Shown here one piece after another: positions 8,202 to 16,452 of a stretch of 64,000 nt of DNA. The position numbers and the translations under genes were made by a program. How positions within the stretch are numbered: position 1 is the first letter of the stretch; each line of letters opens with the position of its first letter. The stretch comes from Pseudomonas corrugata (GTDB lineage Bacteria; Pseudomonadota; Gammaproteobacteria; Pseudomonadales; Pseudomonadaceae): positions 186,001 through 250,000 of the forward strand of contig NZ_LHVK01000007.1 in assembly GCF_001269905.1 (NCBI RefSeq), read 5' to 3'. The notes under the pieces are model-generated. The model was not told the origin of the DNA, did not search any database, and saw nothing but the letters and a program-made list of their open reading frames with translations.

Positions 8202-8624
8202 TCAAGGCTTCCACTTGTTGTGTTCCTGGCGCCACTGGCTCAACTCGATGACCTCGGCCCGAGGCCTGGTCTGGACCGGTTCAATCGGCGCTTCGGGTGT
8301 TTCTTCGAAGGGCATCGGATATGGCGTGAGTTCGATCTGCGCGCTGTGGGCACCGAACTGGGTGATGGTACCCGTATGGCGGGACTCACCGGTCACGGTG
8401 AACTCGAAATTGTAGACTCGGGCCAGCCTCCGCCGTCCACTGCCATCCTTCACGAAACCGATCTTCTTCAACGCTACGTTGCCGTCCAGCAACTCGATCT
8501 TGAGGTTGGCGCAATGCTGCACGACTCTCGCCAGGGCCCGTTCGCGCAAGCCATGGTTGTGCCATAACCACGCGCCACCGGTGGCCAGCAGCATCAGCAC
8601 GAAAATGTTTCCAAGAGTCAGCAT
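8202..8624 (-). CDS. DUF3301 membrane-anchored protein
   Basis: A 140-residue protein with one N-terminal hydrophobic segment (residues 3 to about 20), followed by a basic stretch and a soluble domain with 'YNFEFTVTGESRHTGTI' and 'IELTPYPMP', typical of DUF3301. Members are inner-membrane anchored and uncharacterised. It converges with the CobW gene with 12 bp between stops and is divergent from pdxY. Function unknown. Confidence 0.85.
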   Translation of the reverse strand: MLTLGNIFVLMLLATGGAWLWHNHGLRERALARVVQHCANLKIELLDGNVALKKIGFVKDGSGRRRLARVYNFEFTVTGESRHTGTITQFGAHSAQIELTPYPMPFEETPEAPIEPVQTRPRAEVIELSQWRQEHNKWKP

Positions 8625-8744
8625 GAACGAAGTGCTCCAACAAGTTGCTATCAGCTTAACTGTGTCGCCGGTCTGTCGTACAGGCTGTGTTTAGTCGCAT
8701 ACTGCGCGGCTTGAATTTCAATCGTTTTACGGAAACCCTCCCCC

Positions 8745-9617
8745 ATGAAACGGACGCCTCATCTGCTTGCCATCCAGTCCCATGTGGTATTCGGTCACGC
8801 AGGCAACAGCGCTGCGGTATTTCCCATGCAGCGTGTCGGCGTGAATGTCTGGCCGCTCAATACCGTGCAGTTCTCCAATCACACCCAGTACGGCCAATGG
8901 GCCGGCGAAGTGTTTGCGCCGCAGCAGATACCGGCATTGGTCGAGGGCATCGCAGCGATTGGCGAGCTGGGCAATTGCGATGGAGTGCTGTCCGGCTATC
9001 TGGGCAGTGCCGCGCAGGGGCGGGCGATTCTGACGGGTGTGGCGCGGATCAAGGCCGCTAACCCCAAGGCGCTGTATCTGTGCGATCCGGTCATGGGACA
9101 CCCGGAGAAGGGCTGTATCGTGGCACCCGAGGTCAGTGAGTTCCTGTTGGAGGAGGCTGCGGCCGTGGCTGACCTCATGTGCCCGAATCAACTGGAGCTG
9201 GACAGCTTCTCGGGGCGCAAGGCGCAGTCGCTGCTCGACTGCCTCGCCATGGCTCGCGCGCTCATGGCTCGTGGGCCGAAGGCTGTTCTGGTCAAGCACC
9301 TGGCCTACCCCGGCAAGCCCGAGGACCGCTTCGAGATGCTGCTGGTGACCGCCGATGGCAGTTGGCACTTGAGCCGTCCCCTGCTGGCTTTTCCTCGCCA
9401 GCCTGTTGGCGTGGGCGACCTGACGTCCGGGCTGTTCCTGGCGCGGGTCCTGTTGGGAGACAATCTGGTGGCGGCCTGCGAATTCACCGCTGCGGCGGTG
9501 CATGAGGTGCTGTTGGAAACCCAGGCGTGCGCCAGCTATGAGCTGGAACTGGTCCGTGCCCAGGACCGGATCGCACATCCGCGGGTTCGGTTCGAGGCGG
9601 TGCCGATCAGTCTTTGA
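8745..9617 (+). CDS. pdxY: Pyridoxal kinase PdxY
   Basis: A 290-residue ribokinase-fold enzyme that phosphorylates pyridoxal to pyridoxal 5'-phosphate in the vitamin B6 salvage pathway. Visible family signatures include '[20 protein letters not shown]' near the N-terminus, 'GYLGSAAQ', 'CDPVMGH', 'CPNQLELD' and the catalytic '[11 protein letters not shown]' near residue 227, where Asp is the general base. Length is normal for PdxY. Start ATG at 8745. A REPIN lies just downstream. Confidence 0.95.
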   Translation: MKRTPHLLAIQSHVVFGHAGNSAAVFPMQRVGVNVWPLNTVQFSNHTQYGQWAGEVFAPQQIPALVEGIAAIGELGNCDGVLSGYLGSAAQGRAILTGVARIKAANPKALYLCDPVMGHPEKGCIVAPEVSEFLLEEAAAVADLMCPNQLELDSFSGRKAQSLLDCLAMARALMARGPKAVLVKHLAYPGKPEDRFEMLLVTADGSWHLSRPLLAFPRQPVGVGDLTSGLFLARVLLGDNLVAACEFTAAAVHEVLLETQACASYELELVRAQDRIAHPRVRFEAVPISL

Positions 9618-9631
9618 TTCACACCGGCGCC

Positions 9632-9703
9632 TTCGCGAGCAGGCTCGCTCCCACCGTTGACCGAGTAGGTTCAGATACTGTGGGAGCGAGCCTGCTCGCG
9701 AAG
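9632..9703. repeat. REPIN (inverted pair of REP elements)
   Basis: The left arm TTCGCGAGCAGGCTCGCTCC at 9632 and right arm GTGGGAGCGAGCCTGCTCGC at 9680 are inverted copies separated by about 25 bases. This is the class of intergenic REP pairs typical of P. fluorescens genomes, mobilised in trans by RAYT transposases; no RAYT gene is in this window. It lies between pdxY and the thioesterase gene. Confidence 0.9.
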
Positions 9704-9732
9704 GGCGCGACTCGGTCCCACAGGCTGAATGG

Positions 9733-10218
9733 TTAAGGCCCGTCCGCCTTGATCTCCTGGTAACGCTTCTCCAGCTCCTGACGGATCTGCCGACGTTGCT
9801 GCGCTTGCTCGTAGCGGCGTTTTGCTTCGCTGTTCTGCGGTTGCAAGGGCGGGACCGCAGCGGGTTTGCGCTGGTCATCCACCGCTACCATGGTGAAGAA
9901 GCAGCTGTTGGTGTGGCGTACAGAGCGTTCGCGAATGTTTTCGGTCACGACCTTGATGCCCACTTCCATCGACGTGTTGCCGGTGTAGTTCACCGACGCC
10001 AGGAAGGTCACCAATTCACCGACATGAATAGGCTCGCGAAAGATCACCTGATCCACCGACAGGGTCACCACGTAGCGTCCCGCATAACGGCTGGCACAGG
10101 CGTAAGCGACTTCGTCGAGGTATTTGAGCAGGGTGCCGCCATGGACATTGCCAGAGAAGTTGGCCATATCGGGGGTCATCAACACCGTCATCGACAGTTG
10201 GGCGTTTCCGGGTTCCAT
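9733..10218 (-). CDS. Acyl-CoA thioesterase, hotdog fold
   Basis: A 161-residue hotdog-fold thioesterase that hydrolyses acyl-CoA to free acid and CoA. The core 'MTPDMANFSGNVHGGTLLKYLDEVAYACA' holds the Asn/His-Gly-Gly helix-start motif and catalytic Asp typical of the YciA/BACH group, followed by 'FREPIHVGELVTF'. The C-terminal 45 residues are a charged, probably helical or coiled tail ('EAKRRYEQAQQRRQIRQELEK'). I prefer the ATG at 10218; a TTG six codons upstream is open but has no good ribosome site. Substrate chain length cannot be told from sequence. Confidence 0.88.
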   Translation of the reverse strand: MEPGNAQLSMTVLMTPDMANFSGNVHGGTLLKYLDEVAYACASRYAGRYVVTLSVDQVIFREPIHVGELVTFLASVNYTGNTSMEVGIKVVTENIRERSVRHTNSCFFTMVAVDDQRKPAAVPPLQPQNSEAKRRYEQAQQRRQIRQELEKRYQEIKADGP

Positions 10219-10497
10219 AACGTACTCACGGTTCAAGGCAGCAATTCAGGGAGTGCACCTCTGCGGGCGCTGGTCGCTGGCTCATAGGCCATCAGGTTTT
10301 ATCAAAACCACCGATATCGGGACGCTGCGCCTGTGCCCGCCGTCACGCGTCGATGGATCTGTTTCCATATATTGCACCGTCTTTTTGTCGGAAGTCGCGG
10401 TGTTAACCTGCAAAAGCCCACCTCAAGGGCATTTCCTACAAAGGAGGCGGACTCATTCAGCTTGGCGATGAGACGTTTTGATCAGGGAGCCCGACCG

Positions 10498-12261
10498 ATG
10501 CATGCCATCAATTTCATTCAAGATCTGGCAATCATCATGATGGCAGCAGGGTTGGTGACGGTGCTCTTCCATCGTTTCAAGCAACCGGTGGTGCTGGGCT
10601 ACATCGTTGCCGGTTTCCTCATCGGTCCCCATACGCCGCCGTTCGGTTTCATCCATGACGAAGACACCATCAAGACCCTGGCCGAGCTGGGTGTGATCTT
10701 CCTCATGTTCTGCCTGGGTCTGGAATTCAGCCTGCGCAAGCTGTTCAAGGTCGGCGCCACGGCGTTTATCGCGGCGTTCCTCGAAATCGTGCTGATGATC
10801 TGGATCGGCTATGAAATCGGCCGCTGGTTCGACTGGAACACCATGGACTCGCTGTTCCTGGGAGCAATCCTGGCCATTTCCTCGACCACGATTATCGTCA
10901 AGGCGCTCAACGACTTGAAGATGAAGAACGAACGCTTCGCGCAGTTGATTTTCGGCGTGCTGATCGTCGAAGACATCCTGGGCATCGGCATCATTGCCTT
11001 GTTATCGAGCATCGCCGTCAGCGGAACGGTGAGTTCCGGCGAGGTGTTCTCCACAGTCGGCAAGCTGTCTTTGTTCATGATCGTCGCGCTGGTCATCGGT
11101 ATCCTGCTGGTACCGAGACTGCTGGCCTACGTGGCGAAGTTCGACAGCAACGAGATGCTTCTGATCACCGTGCTGGGCCTGTGTTTCGGTTTCTGTCTGC
11201 TAGTGGTGAAACTGGAATACAGCATGGTGCTCGGGGCGTTCCTGATCGGGGCGATCATGGCCGAGTCCCGGCAACTGCTGAAAATCGAGCGGCTGGTAGA
11301 GCCGGTGCGTGATCTGTTCAGTGCGATTTTCTTTGTAGCCATAGGCCTGATGCTCGACCCGGCGATATTGCTGCAGTACGCCTGGCCGATCGCCGTGATC
11401 ACGGCGGCCGTGGTGCTGGGCAAGATGTTGTCCTGCGGCCTCGGCGCCTTTATCGCTGGCAACGATGGGCGCACCTCTCTGCGGGTCGGAATGGGGCTTT
11501 CGCAGATTGGCGAGTTCTCCTTCATCATCGCCTCATTGGGGATGACGCTGCAGGTCACCAGTGACTTCCTTTACCCGGTGGCGGTCGCCGTTTCGGTGCT
11601 GACCACGTTGTTGACGCCGTATCTGATCCGTGCAGCTGATCCGTTGTCCCTCAAGTTGGCGGCAGTCATGCCGCGACGGCTGACGCGGGTGTTGGGCATG
11701 TACGGTGAATGGCTGCGCAGCATCCAGCCTAGCGGCGAAGGAGCGCTGGTTGCTTCGATGATCAGGCGGATTCTGCTGCAGGTGGGCATCAACCTGGCGC
11801 TGGTCATCGCGATTTTCGTGTCGGGCGGGTATTTCGCTGAACGAATGTCGATCTACCTGCAAGGCTGGATCAGCGACCCGAGCTGGCAGAAAGCATTGAT
11901 CTGGGGCGGGGCGCTGCTGTTGTCGCTGCCCTTCCTGATCGCTGCCTATCGCAAGCTCAAGGCGCTATCGATGCTGCTGGCTGAGATGGGAGTGAAGGCT
12001 GAGATGGCGGGTCGTCACACCCAGCGGGTGCGTCGGGTGATTGCCGAAGTGATCCCTATCCTCTCGCTACTGGTGATTTTCCTGCTACTGGCAGCCCTGT
12101 CGGCCAGTATTTTGCCGACCAACAAGTTGCTGGTGTTGATTGCCGTGGTAGCGACTGCCGTGGCGGCATTGCTCTGGCGATGGTTCGTCCGCCTGCATAC
12201 AAGGATGCAGGTGGCCTTGATGGAAACCCTGGACAACCACAAGGAGTCGTCCGGGCATTGA
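10498..12261 (+). CDS. Kef-type (CPA2) cation:proton antiporter
   Basis: A 587-residue multi-pass membrane protein. The N-terminal 380 residues are a Na+/H+ exchanger (CPA2) domain with about twelve helices; 'LGVIFLMFCLGLEFS' and 'LIVEDILGIGI' are the signature regions, the latter with the conserved Asp. Unlike KefB/KefC it has no cytoplasmic RCK (TrkA-N) domain. Instead about 200 residues with further hydrophobic segments follow ('ILLQVGINLALVIAIF', 'VIPILSLLVIFLLLAALSA'). It probably exchanges K+ or Na+ for protons. The ATG at 10498 starts the first helix; an upstream in-frame GTG at 10333 leads through non-membrane sequence and is unlikely. Confidence 0.88.
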   Translation: MHAINFIQDLAIIMMAAGLVTVLFHRFKQPVVLGYIVAGFLIGPHTPPFGFIHDEDTIKTLAELGVIFLMFCLGLEFSLRKLFKVGATAFIAAFLEIVLMIWIGYEIGRWFDWNTMDSLFLGAILAISSTTIIVKALNDLKMKNERFAQLIFGVLIVEDILGIGIIALLSSIAVSGTVSSGEVFSTVGKLSLFMIVALVIGILLVPRLLAYVAKFDSNEMLLITVLGLCFGFCLLVVKLEYSMVLGAFLIGAIMAESRQLLKIERLVEPVRDLFSAIFFVAIGLMLDPAILLQYAWPIAVITAAVVLGKMLSCGLGAFIAGNDGRTSLRVGMGLSQIGEFSFIIASLGMTLQVTSDFLYPVAVAVSVLTTLLTPYLIRAADPLSLKLAAVMPRRLTRVLGMYGEWLRSIQPSGEGALVASMIRRILLQVGINLALVIAIFVSGGYFAERMSIYLQGWISDPSWQKALIWGGALLLSLPFLIAAYRKLKALSMLLAEMGVKAEMAGRHTQRVRRVIAEVIPILSLLVIFLLLAALSASILPTNKLLVLIAVVATAVAALLWRWFVRLHTRMQVALMETLDNHKESSGH

Positions 12262-12274
12262 TCCCAGCTGCTGA

Positions 12275-12682
12275 TCAGCTTTCCAGCCAGACGTCCCGTG
12301 CCCAGTGCCAGACAGACTCCCAGGTTTCTTCGGCAATCAATTCTTCTTCGGCTTGCCAGAGCACCACGGTACCGTCCTCTTCGACGCAATAATAATCGTC
12401 GCCGTCCTGGCAGATCGGAATCAGGCTGCGGTCGACGCCGGCGTCCCAGGCGTTGGCAGCCACATCCGGCAGGTAGGTGTGGGATTGTGGGTCGGTAACG
12501 GTGACCGGCTCCAGGCTGCCGTAGACAACATCGCTGACGGTCAGCAAAAACTCCCTGAAGACGAACGGGATGTCGATGAACAGTTGCTCTTCGATCTCTA
12601 CCAGCAAGTCTTCGTCGGGCAACTCCAGTGGAACCGGTACCGGTTCGTTGGCTTCACGCAATTGTTCGATGATTTCTTCCAC
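12275..12682 (-). CDS. SMI1/KNR4 (SUKH) family protein
   Basis: A 135-residue very acidic protein with the SMI1/KNR4 pattern: 'PDEDLLVEIEEQL' near the start, 'PFVFREFLLTVSDVVYG' and a later 'ICQDGDDYYCVEEDGTVVLWQ'. SUKH-domain proteins are often immunity proteins of contact-dependent toxins, but many are stand-alone genes of unknown role, and no toxin is adjacent here. The start is a GTG at 12682; no ATG is available in frame, and AGAGGAC about 12 bases upstream is a possible ribosome site. It converges with the antiporter. Confidence 0.85.
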   Translation of the reverse strand: MEEIIEQLREANEPVPVPLELPDEDLLVEIEEQLFIDIPFVFREFLLTVSDVVYGSLEPVTVTDPQSHTYLPDVAANAWDAGVDRSLIPICQDGDDYYCVEEDGTVVLWQAEEELIAEETWESVWHWARDVWLES

Positions 12683-12768
12683 GTCCGGGTGTCCTCTTTC
12701 TCGATGGCGCGGTTTTACATGAGGCGGTTTATACAGTAGCGCGCCATAGATGCAACCGCGAAATAGAA

Positions 12769-12790
12769 AACCCCGGCTTGAGCCGGGGTT
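12769..12790 (-). terminator. Intrinsic terminator after the Tim44-like gene
   Basis: AACCCCGGCTTGAGCCGGGG with the flanking TT forms a strong stem with a short loop. On the minus strand it is followed by TTTTC and further T-rich sequence. It lies 33 bp past the stop of the Tim44-like gene. Confidence 0.8.
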
Positions 12791-12822
12791 CTCTTATTTC
12801 AACACGCGAAACGCGTAAAGGT

Positions 12823-13695
12823 TCAACCGTTCTGGCGAATACCTGCCACCAGCCAAGGCTGGTTTTCGCCATGGGCACGCTCCATGTTCCAGCTTTCGCT
12901 GAACGCTTCGCCCTGGTCGAAGCGGGAGTCCTTCGACACACCGCTGAAGGTCAGGGTGGCGATGGTCTTGTCGGTACGATCATCAACACCGTCCAACTGC
13001 ACCTGAAGGTTGTCGATGTAGGTGGATTGATAGCCATCACCCAGGTCGGCACGCTCGCGCTTGAGGAACTCCAGCAGTTGCGGGGTCACGAACTCGGCGA
13101 TCTTGTCCATTTCGTTCGCGTCCCAATGCTGCTGCAGGGAGTGGAAGTGGGTGCGCGCGGCCTCGACGAAGTTCGTTTCATTGAACCAGGCGGGGGCATT
13201 GATCACCGGACGGGCGGCCACGGGTGCCGAACCGCCGAAAATCGAGCCGCCGGCAGGTTGCTGGTTGAATGTTTCACGTTGCATAGGCGCATGACCGGCC
13301 GGAGCGTATTGCTCCTGCTGCTTGCGACGACGGGCGGCAATGAAGCGGAAAACCAGGAAGGCAATGACCCCCAGGATCAGGATGTCGAAGATCTGCATGC
13401 CCTGGAAGCCGCCACCCATGAACATGGAGGCAAGCAGGCCGCCGGCGGCGATACCGGCCAGGGGGCCGAGCCAGCGTGAAGCACCGCCGGCCCTGGTGGC
13501 GGCTCCCGCGGCACCGGCCGCGCCTGCGGTGGCGGCAGTCGGACCGGCTGCGGAGGACGGCGCCATCTGACTGGTCTGGTGAGTCGGGGCCGCGCCCGCA
13601 CTTTTACCCCCGCCAAAGCGCTTGGCGGCATTGGCGTCGATGGCCATCGTCAGGCCAATGCACAGCGCCATGGCGATGCTCAGAAAACGTTTCAT
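12823..13695 (-). CDS. Tim44-like domain protein
   Basis: A 290-residue protein with a signal peptide (residues 1 to about 23), a Gly/Ala/Thr-rich low-complexity linker, two hydrophobic segments separated by a Gly/Met-rich turn (about 75-115) and a basic 'RRRKQQEQ' turn. The C-terminal Tim44-like domain starts near residue 165 ('FVEAARTHFHSLQQHWD') and ends 'SWNMERAHGENQPWLVAGIRQNG'. Bacterial Tim44-like proteins are inner-membrane anchored and of unknown function. The ATG at 13695 begins the signal peptide; the in-frame region upstream is REP DNA. Confidence 0.9.
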   Translation of the reverse strand: MKRFLSIAMALCIGLTMAIDANAAKRFGGGKSAGAAPTHQTSQMAPSSAAGPTAATAGAAGAAGAATRAGGASRWLGPLAGIAAGGLLASMFMGGGFQGMQIFDILILGVIAFLVFRFIAARRRKQQEQYAPAGHAPMQRETFNQQPAGGSIFGGSAPVAARPVINAPAWFNETNFVEAARTHFHSLQQHWDANEMDKIAEFVTPQLLEFLKRERADLGDGYQSTYIDNLQVQLDGVDDRTDKTIATLTFSGVSKDSRFDQGEAFSESWNMERAHGENQPWLVAGIRQNG

Positions 13696-13885
13696 ATAAA
13701 GGCATTCCCATTTGTGAGTAGCACGCGCGCCATGTTGCACAGGTGAACTGTTGCTGGCTAGCGACAGAGTGTTTCGGGCTTTTGCGTGACAGCTTAGGTT
13801 CAGCTTCAGCTTCGCAAGAGGGCCTGTTCGCTTTGGGCTGTAGGAAAGGTGGACAAGTTCTATCGGAATGGAGAAGGGGACTCTC

Positions 13886-13976
13886 TGTGGGAGCGAGCCT
13901 GCTCGCGATGGTAGGGTGTCAGTCAACATCGATGTTGTCTGATTCACCGCCATCGCGAGCAAGCTCGCTCCCACAC
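13886..13976. repeat. REPIN
   Basis: GTGGGAGCGAGCCTGCTCGC begins near 13888 and its inverted copy ends at about 13975, around 90 bases overall. It lies between the Tim44-like gene start and the uvrD stop, a minus-strand gene junction. Confidence 0.9.
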
Positions 13977-14015
13977 AACGTTTCGAGCAATCCTTCTAGG
14001 CTTTTCGTACAGAGC

Positions 14016-16199
14016 CTAAATCGCCTCGAGCTTGGCGTATCCCAGCATCAGCCATTTACTGCCTTCGCTGAAATTCACCTGCACCCGGGCCTGGGCGCCG
14101 GCGCCTTCGAAATTGAGGATCACGCCATCGCCGAACACCGAGTGCCGAACGGTCTGGCCGAGACTGAAGCCGGTCTCCGGGATGTCGCTGCCGCCGAAAA
14201 GGCTGCTGGTGCCATTTTGCTGGCTGCCACCGAACGGACGACTGACACTGTTGGACAGGCGCACTTCCTGGATCAGGCCTTTCGGTACTTCACGTACGAA
14301 ACGTGACACCTTGTTGTAGGTTTCGCTGCCGTACAAACGTCGGGTTTCGGCGTAGGTCAGCACCAGATTCTGCATTGCACGGGTTATGCCGACATAGGCC
14401 AGGCGGCGCTCCTCTTCCAGGCGCCCCGGTTCTTCCAGGCTCATCTTGTGGGGGAACAGGCCTTCTTCCATGCCCACCAGAAACACGTAGGGGAACTCCA
14501 GGCCCTTGGCGCTGTGAAGGGTCATCAACTGGATGCTGTCTTCGTGCTCCTCGGCCTGGGTATCGCCGGCCTCCAGGGAGGCGTGGCCGAGGAAGGCCGC
14601 CAGGGGCGACAGGTCCGCGTCTTCTTCGGTGTTCTCGAAGTTGCGGGCGGCGCTGACCAGTTCCTCGAGGTTTTCTACCCGGGCCTGGCCTTTCTCGCCT
14701 TTCTCCGCTTCGTGATAGGCAATCAGGCCGGACTGCTCGATGACGGTCTGGGTCATCAAGTGCAGCGGCATTTCTGCGCATTTGGCGGCCAGGTCCTCGA
14801 TGAGGTCCATGAAAGCCTTCAGAGCGCCCGCGGCACGACCGGTCACGCCCTTATTGGTCACCAGAAGACGCATGGATTCCCACATGGACACATGGCTGTG
14901 ACGCGCATGATCGCGGATAGCTTCGACGGTTTTCTCGCCGATGCCCCGGGTCGGTACGTTGATCACCCGCTCCAGGGCTGCGTCGTTGCCGCGACCTTCG
15001 AGCAGGCGCAGGTAGGCCATGGCGTTCTTGATTTCGGCGCGCTCGAAGAAGCGCTGGCCGCCATAGATGCGATACGGGATCCGCTCGCGCAAGAGCGCTT
15101 CTTCCAATACTCGCGACTGGGCGTTGGAGCGATACAGGATGGCGATGTCGCTGCGGGCCAGGCCGGTTTTCAGCGCGCTCTCGATGGTTTCCACTACGTA
15201 GCGGGCTTCATCGTGTTCGTTGAAGGCTGCATAGAGATTGATGGCTTCGCCTTCGCCGCCATCAGTCCACAGCTCCTTGCCCAGACGCCCGGTGTTGTTG
15301 GCGATCAGGGCGTTGGCGGCCTTGAGGATACCCGCGGTGGAGCGGTAATTCTGTTCCAGGCGGATAACCTCGGCGTCAGGAAAATCCGCCGAGTACTGAT
15401 GAATGTTCTCGATTTTGGCGCCGCGCCAGCCATAGATCGACTGATCGTCGTCACCCACCACCATCAGGCTGTCGCCGCCTTTGGCCAGCAGGCGCAACCA
15501 GGCGTATTGAACGGCGTTTGTATCCTGGAACTCGTCCACCAGTACATGCCGGAAGCGCTTCTGGTAGTGCTCAAGCAGCCCCGGATGATCACGCCAAAGA
15601 TCCAGTGCCCGCAGCAGCAGTTCGGAAAAATCGATGACCCCGGCGCGCTGGCACGCGGCCTCGTAGGCTTCGTAGATGCTGCGCATGGTCGCCAGGAACA
15701 GGTCACCGCTGGCCTGGATGTGTTGTGGGCGCAGACCTTCATCCTTCTGGCCATTGATGAACCATTGGGCCTGGCGGGCGGGCCAGCGCTGCTCGTCCAG
15801 CCCCAGCTCGCGGATCACCCGCTTGACCAGTCGCTGCTGGTCGTCGCTGTCCAGGATCTGGAAGGTCTGGCTCAGGCCGGCCTCCTGCCAATGGGCGCGC
15901 AACAGGCGGTGCGCCAGGCCGTGGAACGTACCGACCCACATACCGGCCGGGTTGATACCCATCAACTGTTCGATGCGGTGGCGCATCTCGGCAGCGGCCT
16001 TGTTGGTGAAGGTCACCGACAGGATCGAATGGGGCGAGGCGTTCTCGACCTGGATCAACCAGGCGATACGGTGCACCAGCACCCGGGTTTTACCGGAACC
16101 GGCACCGGCCAGGACCAACTGTCGACCCACGGAGGCGGCTACGGCCTGGCGTTGGGCATCGTTGAGGGAGTTCAGCAGAAGGGAGAGATCATCGCGCAT
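14016..16199 (-). CDS. uvrD: DNA helicase II UvrD
   Basis: A 727-residue superfamily 1A 3'-5' helicase for nucleotide excision and mismatch repair. Motif I is 'GAGSGKT' (residues 32-38), motif Ia 'SVTFTNKAAAEM', motif II 'DEFQDTN', motif III 'VGDDDQSIYGWRGA', motif IV 'LEQNYRS', and motifs V-VI 'LMTLHSAKGLEFPYVFLVGMEEGLFP' and 'RLAYVGITRAM'. The C-terminal 50 residues form the Tudor-like RNA-polymerase-interacting domain, with 'GQTVRHSVFGDGVILNFEG'. Full length for UvrD. Divergent from the GGDEF/EAL gene; no clear LexA box was seen upstream. Confidence 0.96.
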   Translation of the reverse strand: MRDDLSLLLNSLNDAQRQAVAASVGRQLVLAGAGSGKTRVLVHRIAWLIQVENASPHSILSVTFTNKAAAEMRHRIEQLMGINPAGMWVGTFHGLAHRLLRAHWQEAGLSQTFQILDSDDQQRLVKRVIRELGLDEQRWPARQAQWFINGQKDEGLRPQHIQASGDLFLATMRSIYEAYEAACQRAGVIDFSELLLRALDLWRDHPGLLEHYQKRFRHVLVDEFQDTNAVQYAWLRLLAKGGDSLMVVGDDDQSIYGWRGAKIENIHQYSADFPDAEVIRLEQNYRSTAGILKAANALIANNTGRLGKELWTDGGEGEAINLYAAFNEHDEARYVVETIESALKTGLARSDIAILYRSNAQSRVLEEALLRERIPYRIYGGQRFFERAEIKNAMAYLRLLEGRGNDAALERVINVPTRGIGEKTVEAIRDHARHSHVSMWESMRLLVTNKGVTGRAAGALKAFMDLIEDLAAKCAEMPLHLMTQTVIEQSGLIAYHEAEKGEKGQARVENLEELVSAARNFENTEEDADLSPLAAFLGHASLEAGDTQAEEHEDSIQLMTLHSAKGLEFPYVFLVGMEEGLFPHKMSLEEPGRLEEERRLAYVGITRAMQNLVLTYAETRRLYGSETYNKVSRFVREVPKGLIQEVRLSNSVSRPFGGSQQNGTSSLFGGSDIPETGFSLGQTVRHSVFGDGVILNFEGAGAQARVQVNFSEGSKWLMLGYAKLEAI

Positions 16200-16452
16200 C
16201 GGCGCATTCTAGGGTGCGGCGGCACCCCGGGCAAACCAAGCTTTATCTCAGCCGATAAAAAACCGATTGGGATGACCGGTCAGTCATGGGTGCAAGCGGC
16301 GGCAAAACACGCTTGAAGGGGCTGTCGTCCAATGAAATGGCGACATTTTTAGACATTTTTGTGAGGGGGAGCAGTGTGTGATGGCCTCTGGCTTGTGTAT
16401 GCTCGGTGCTCGTTTCGGGTTCTCCGTGCCCCCAAGAACAAGAACAGTGCCT

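Noticed and set aside
12275..12682. An immunity gene of a toxin system (SMI1/KNR4).
   Set aside because: The SUKH fold is common in immunity proteins, but no toxin is next to it, so I left it as a family name only.
14448..16316. A 622-residue plus-strand frame opposite uvrD.
   Set aside because: UvrD motifs are complete on the other strand, and no family features are visible in this frame.
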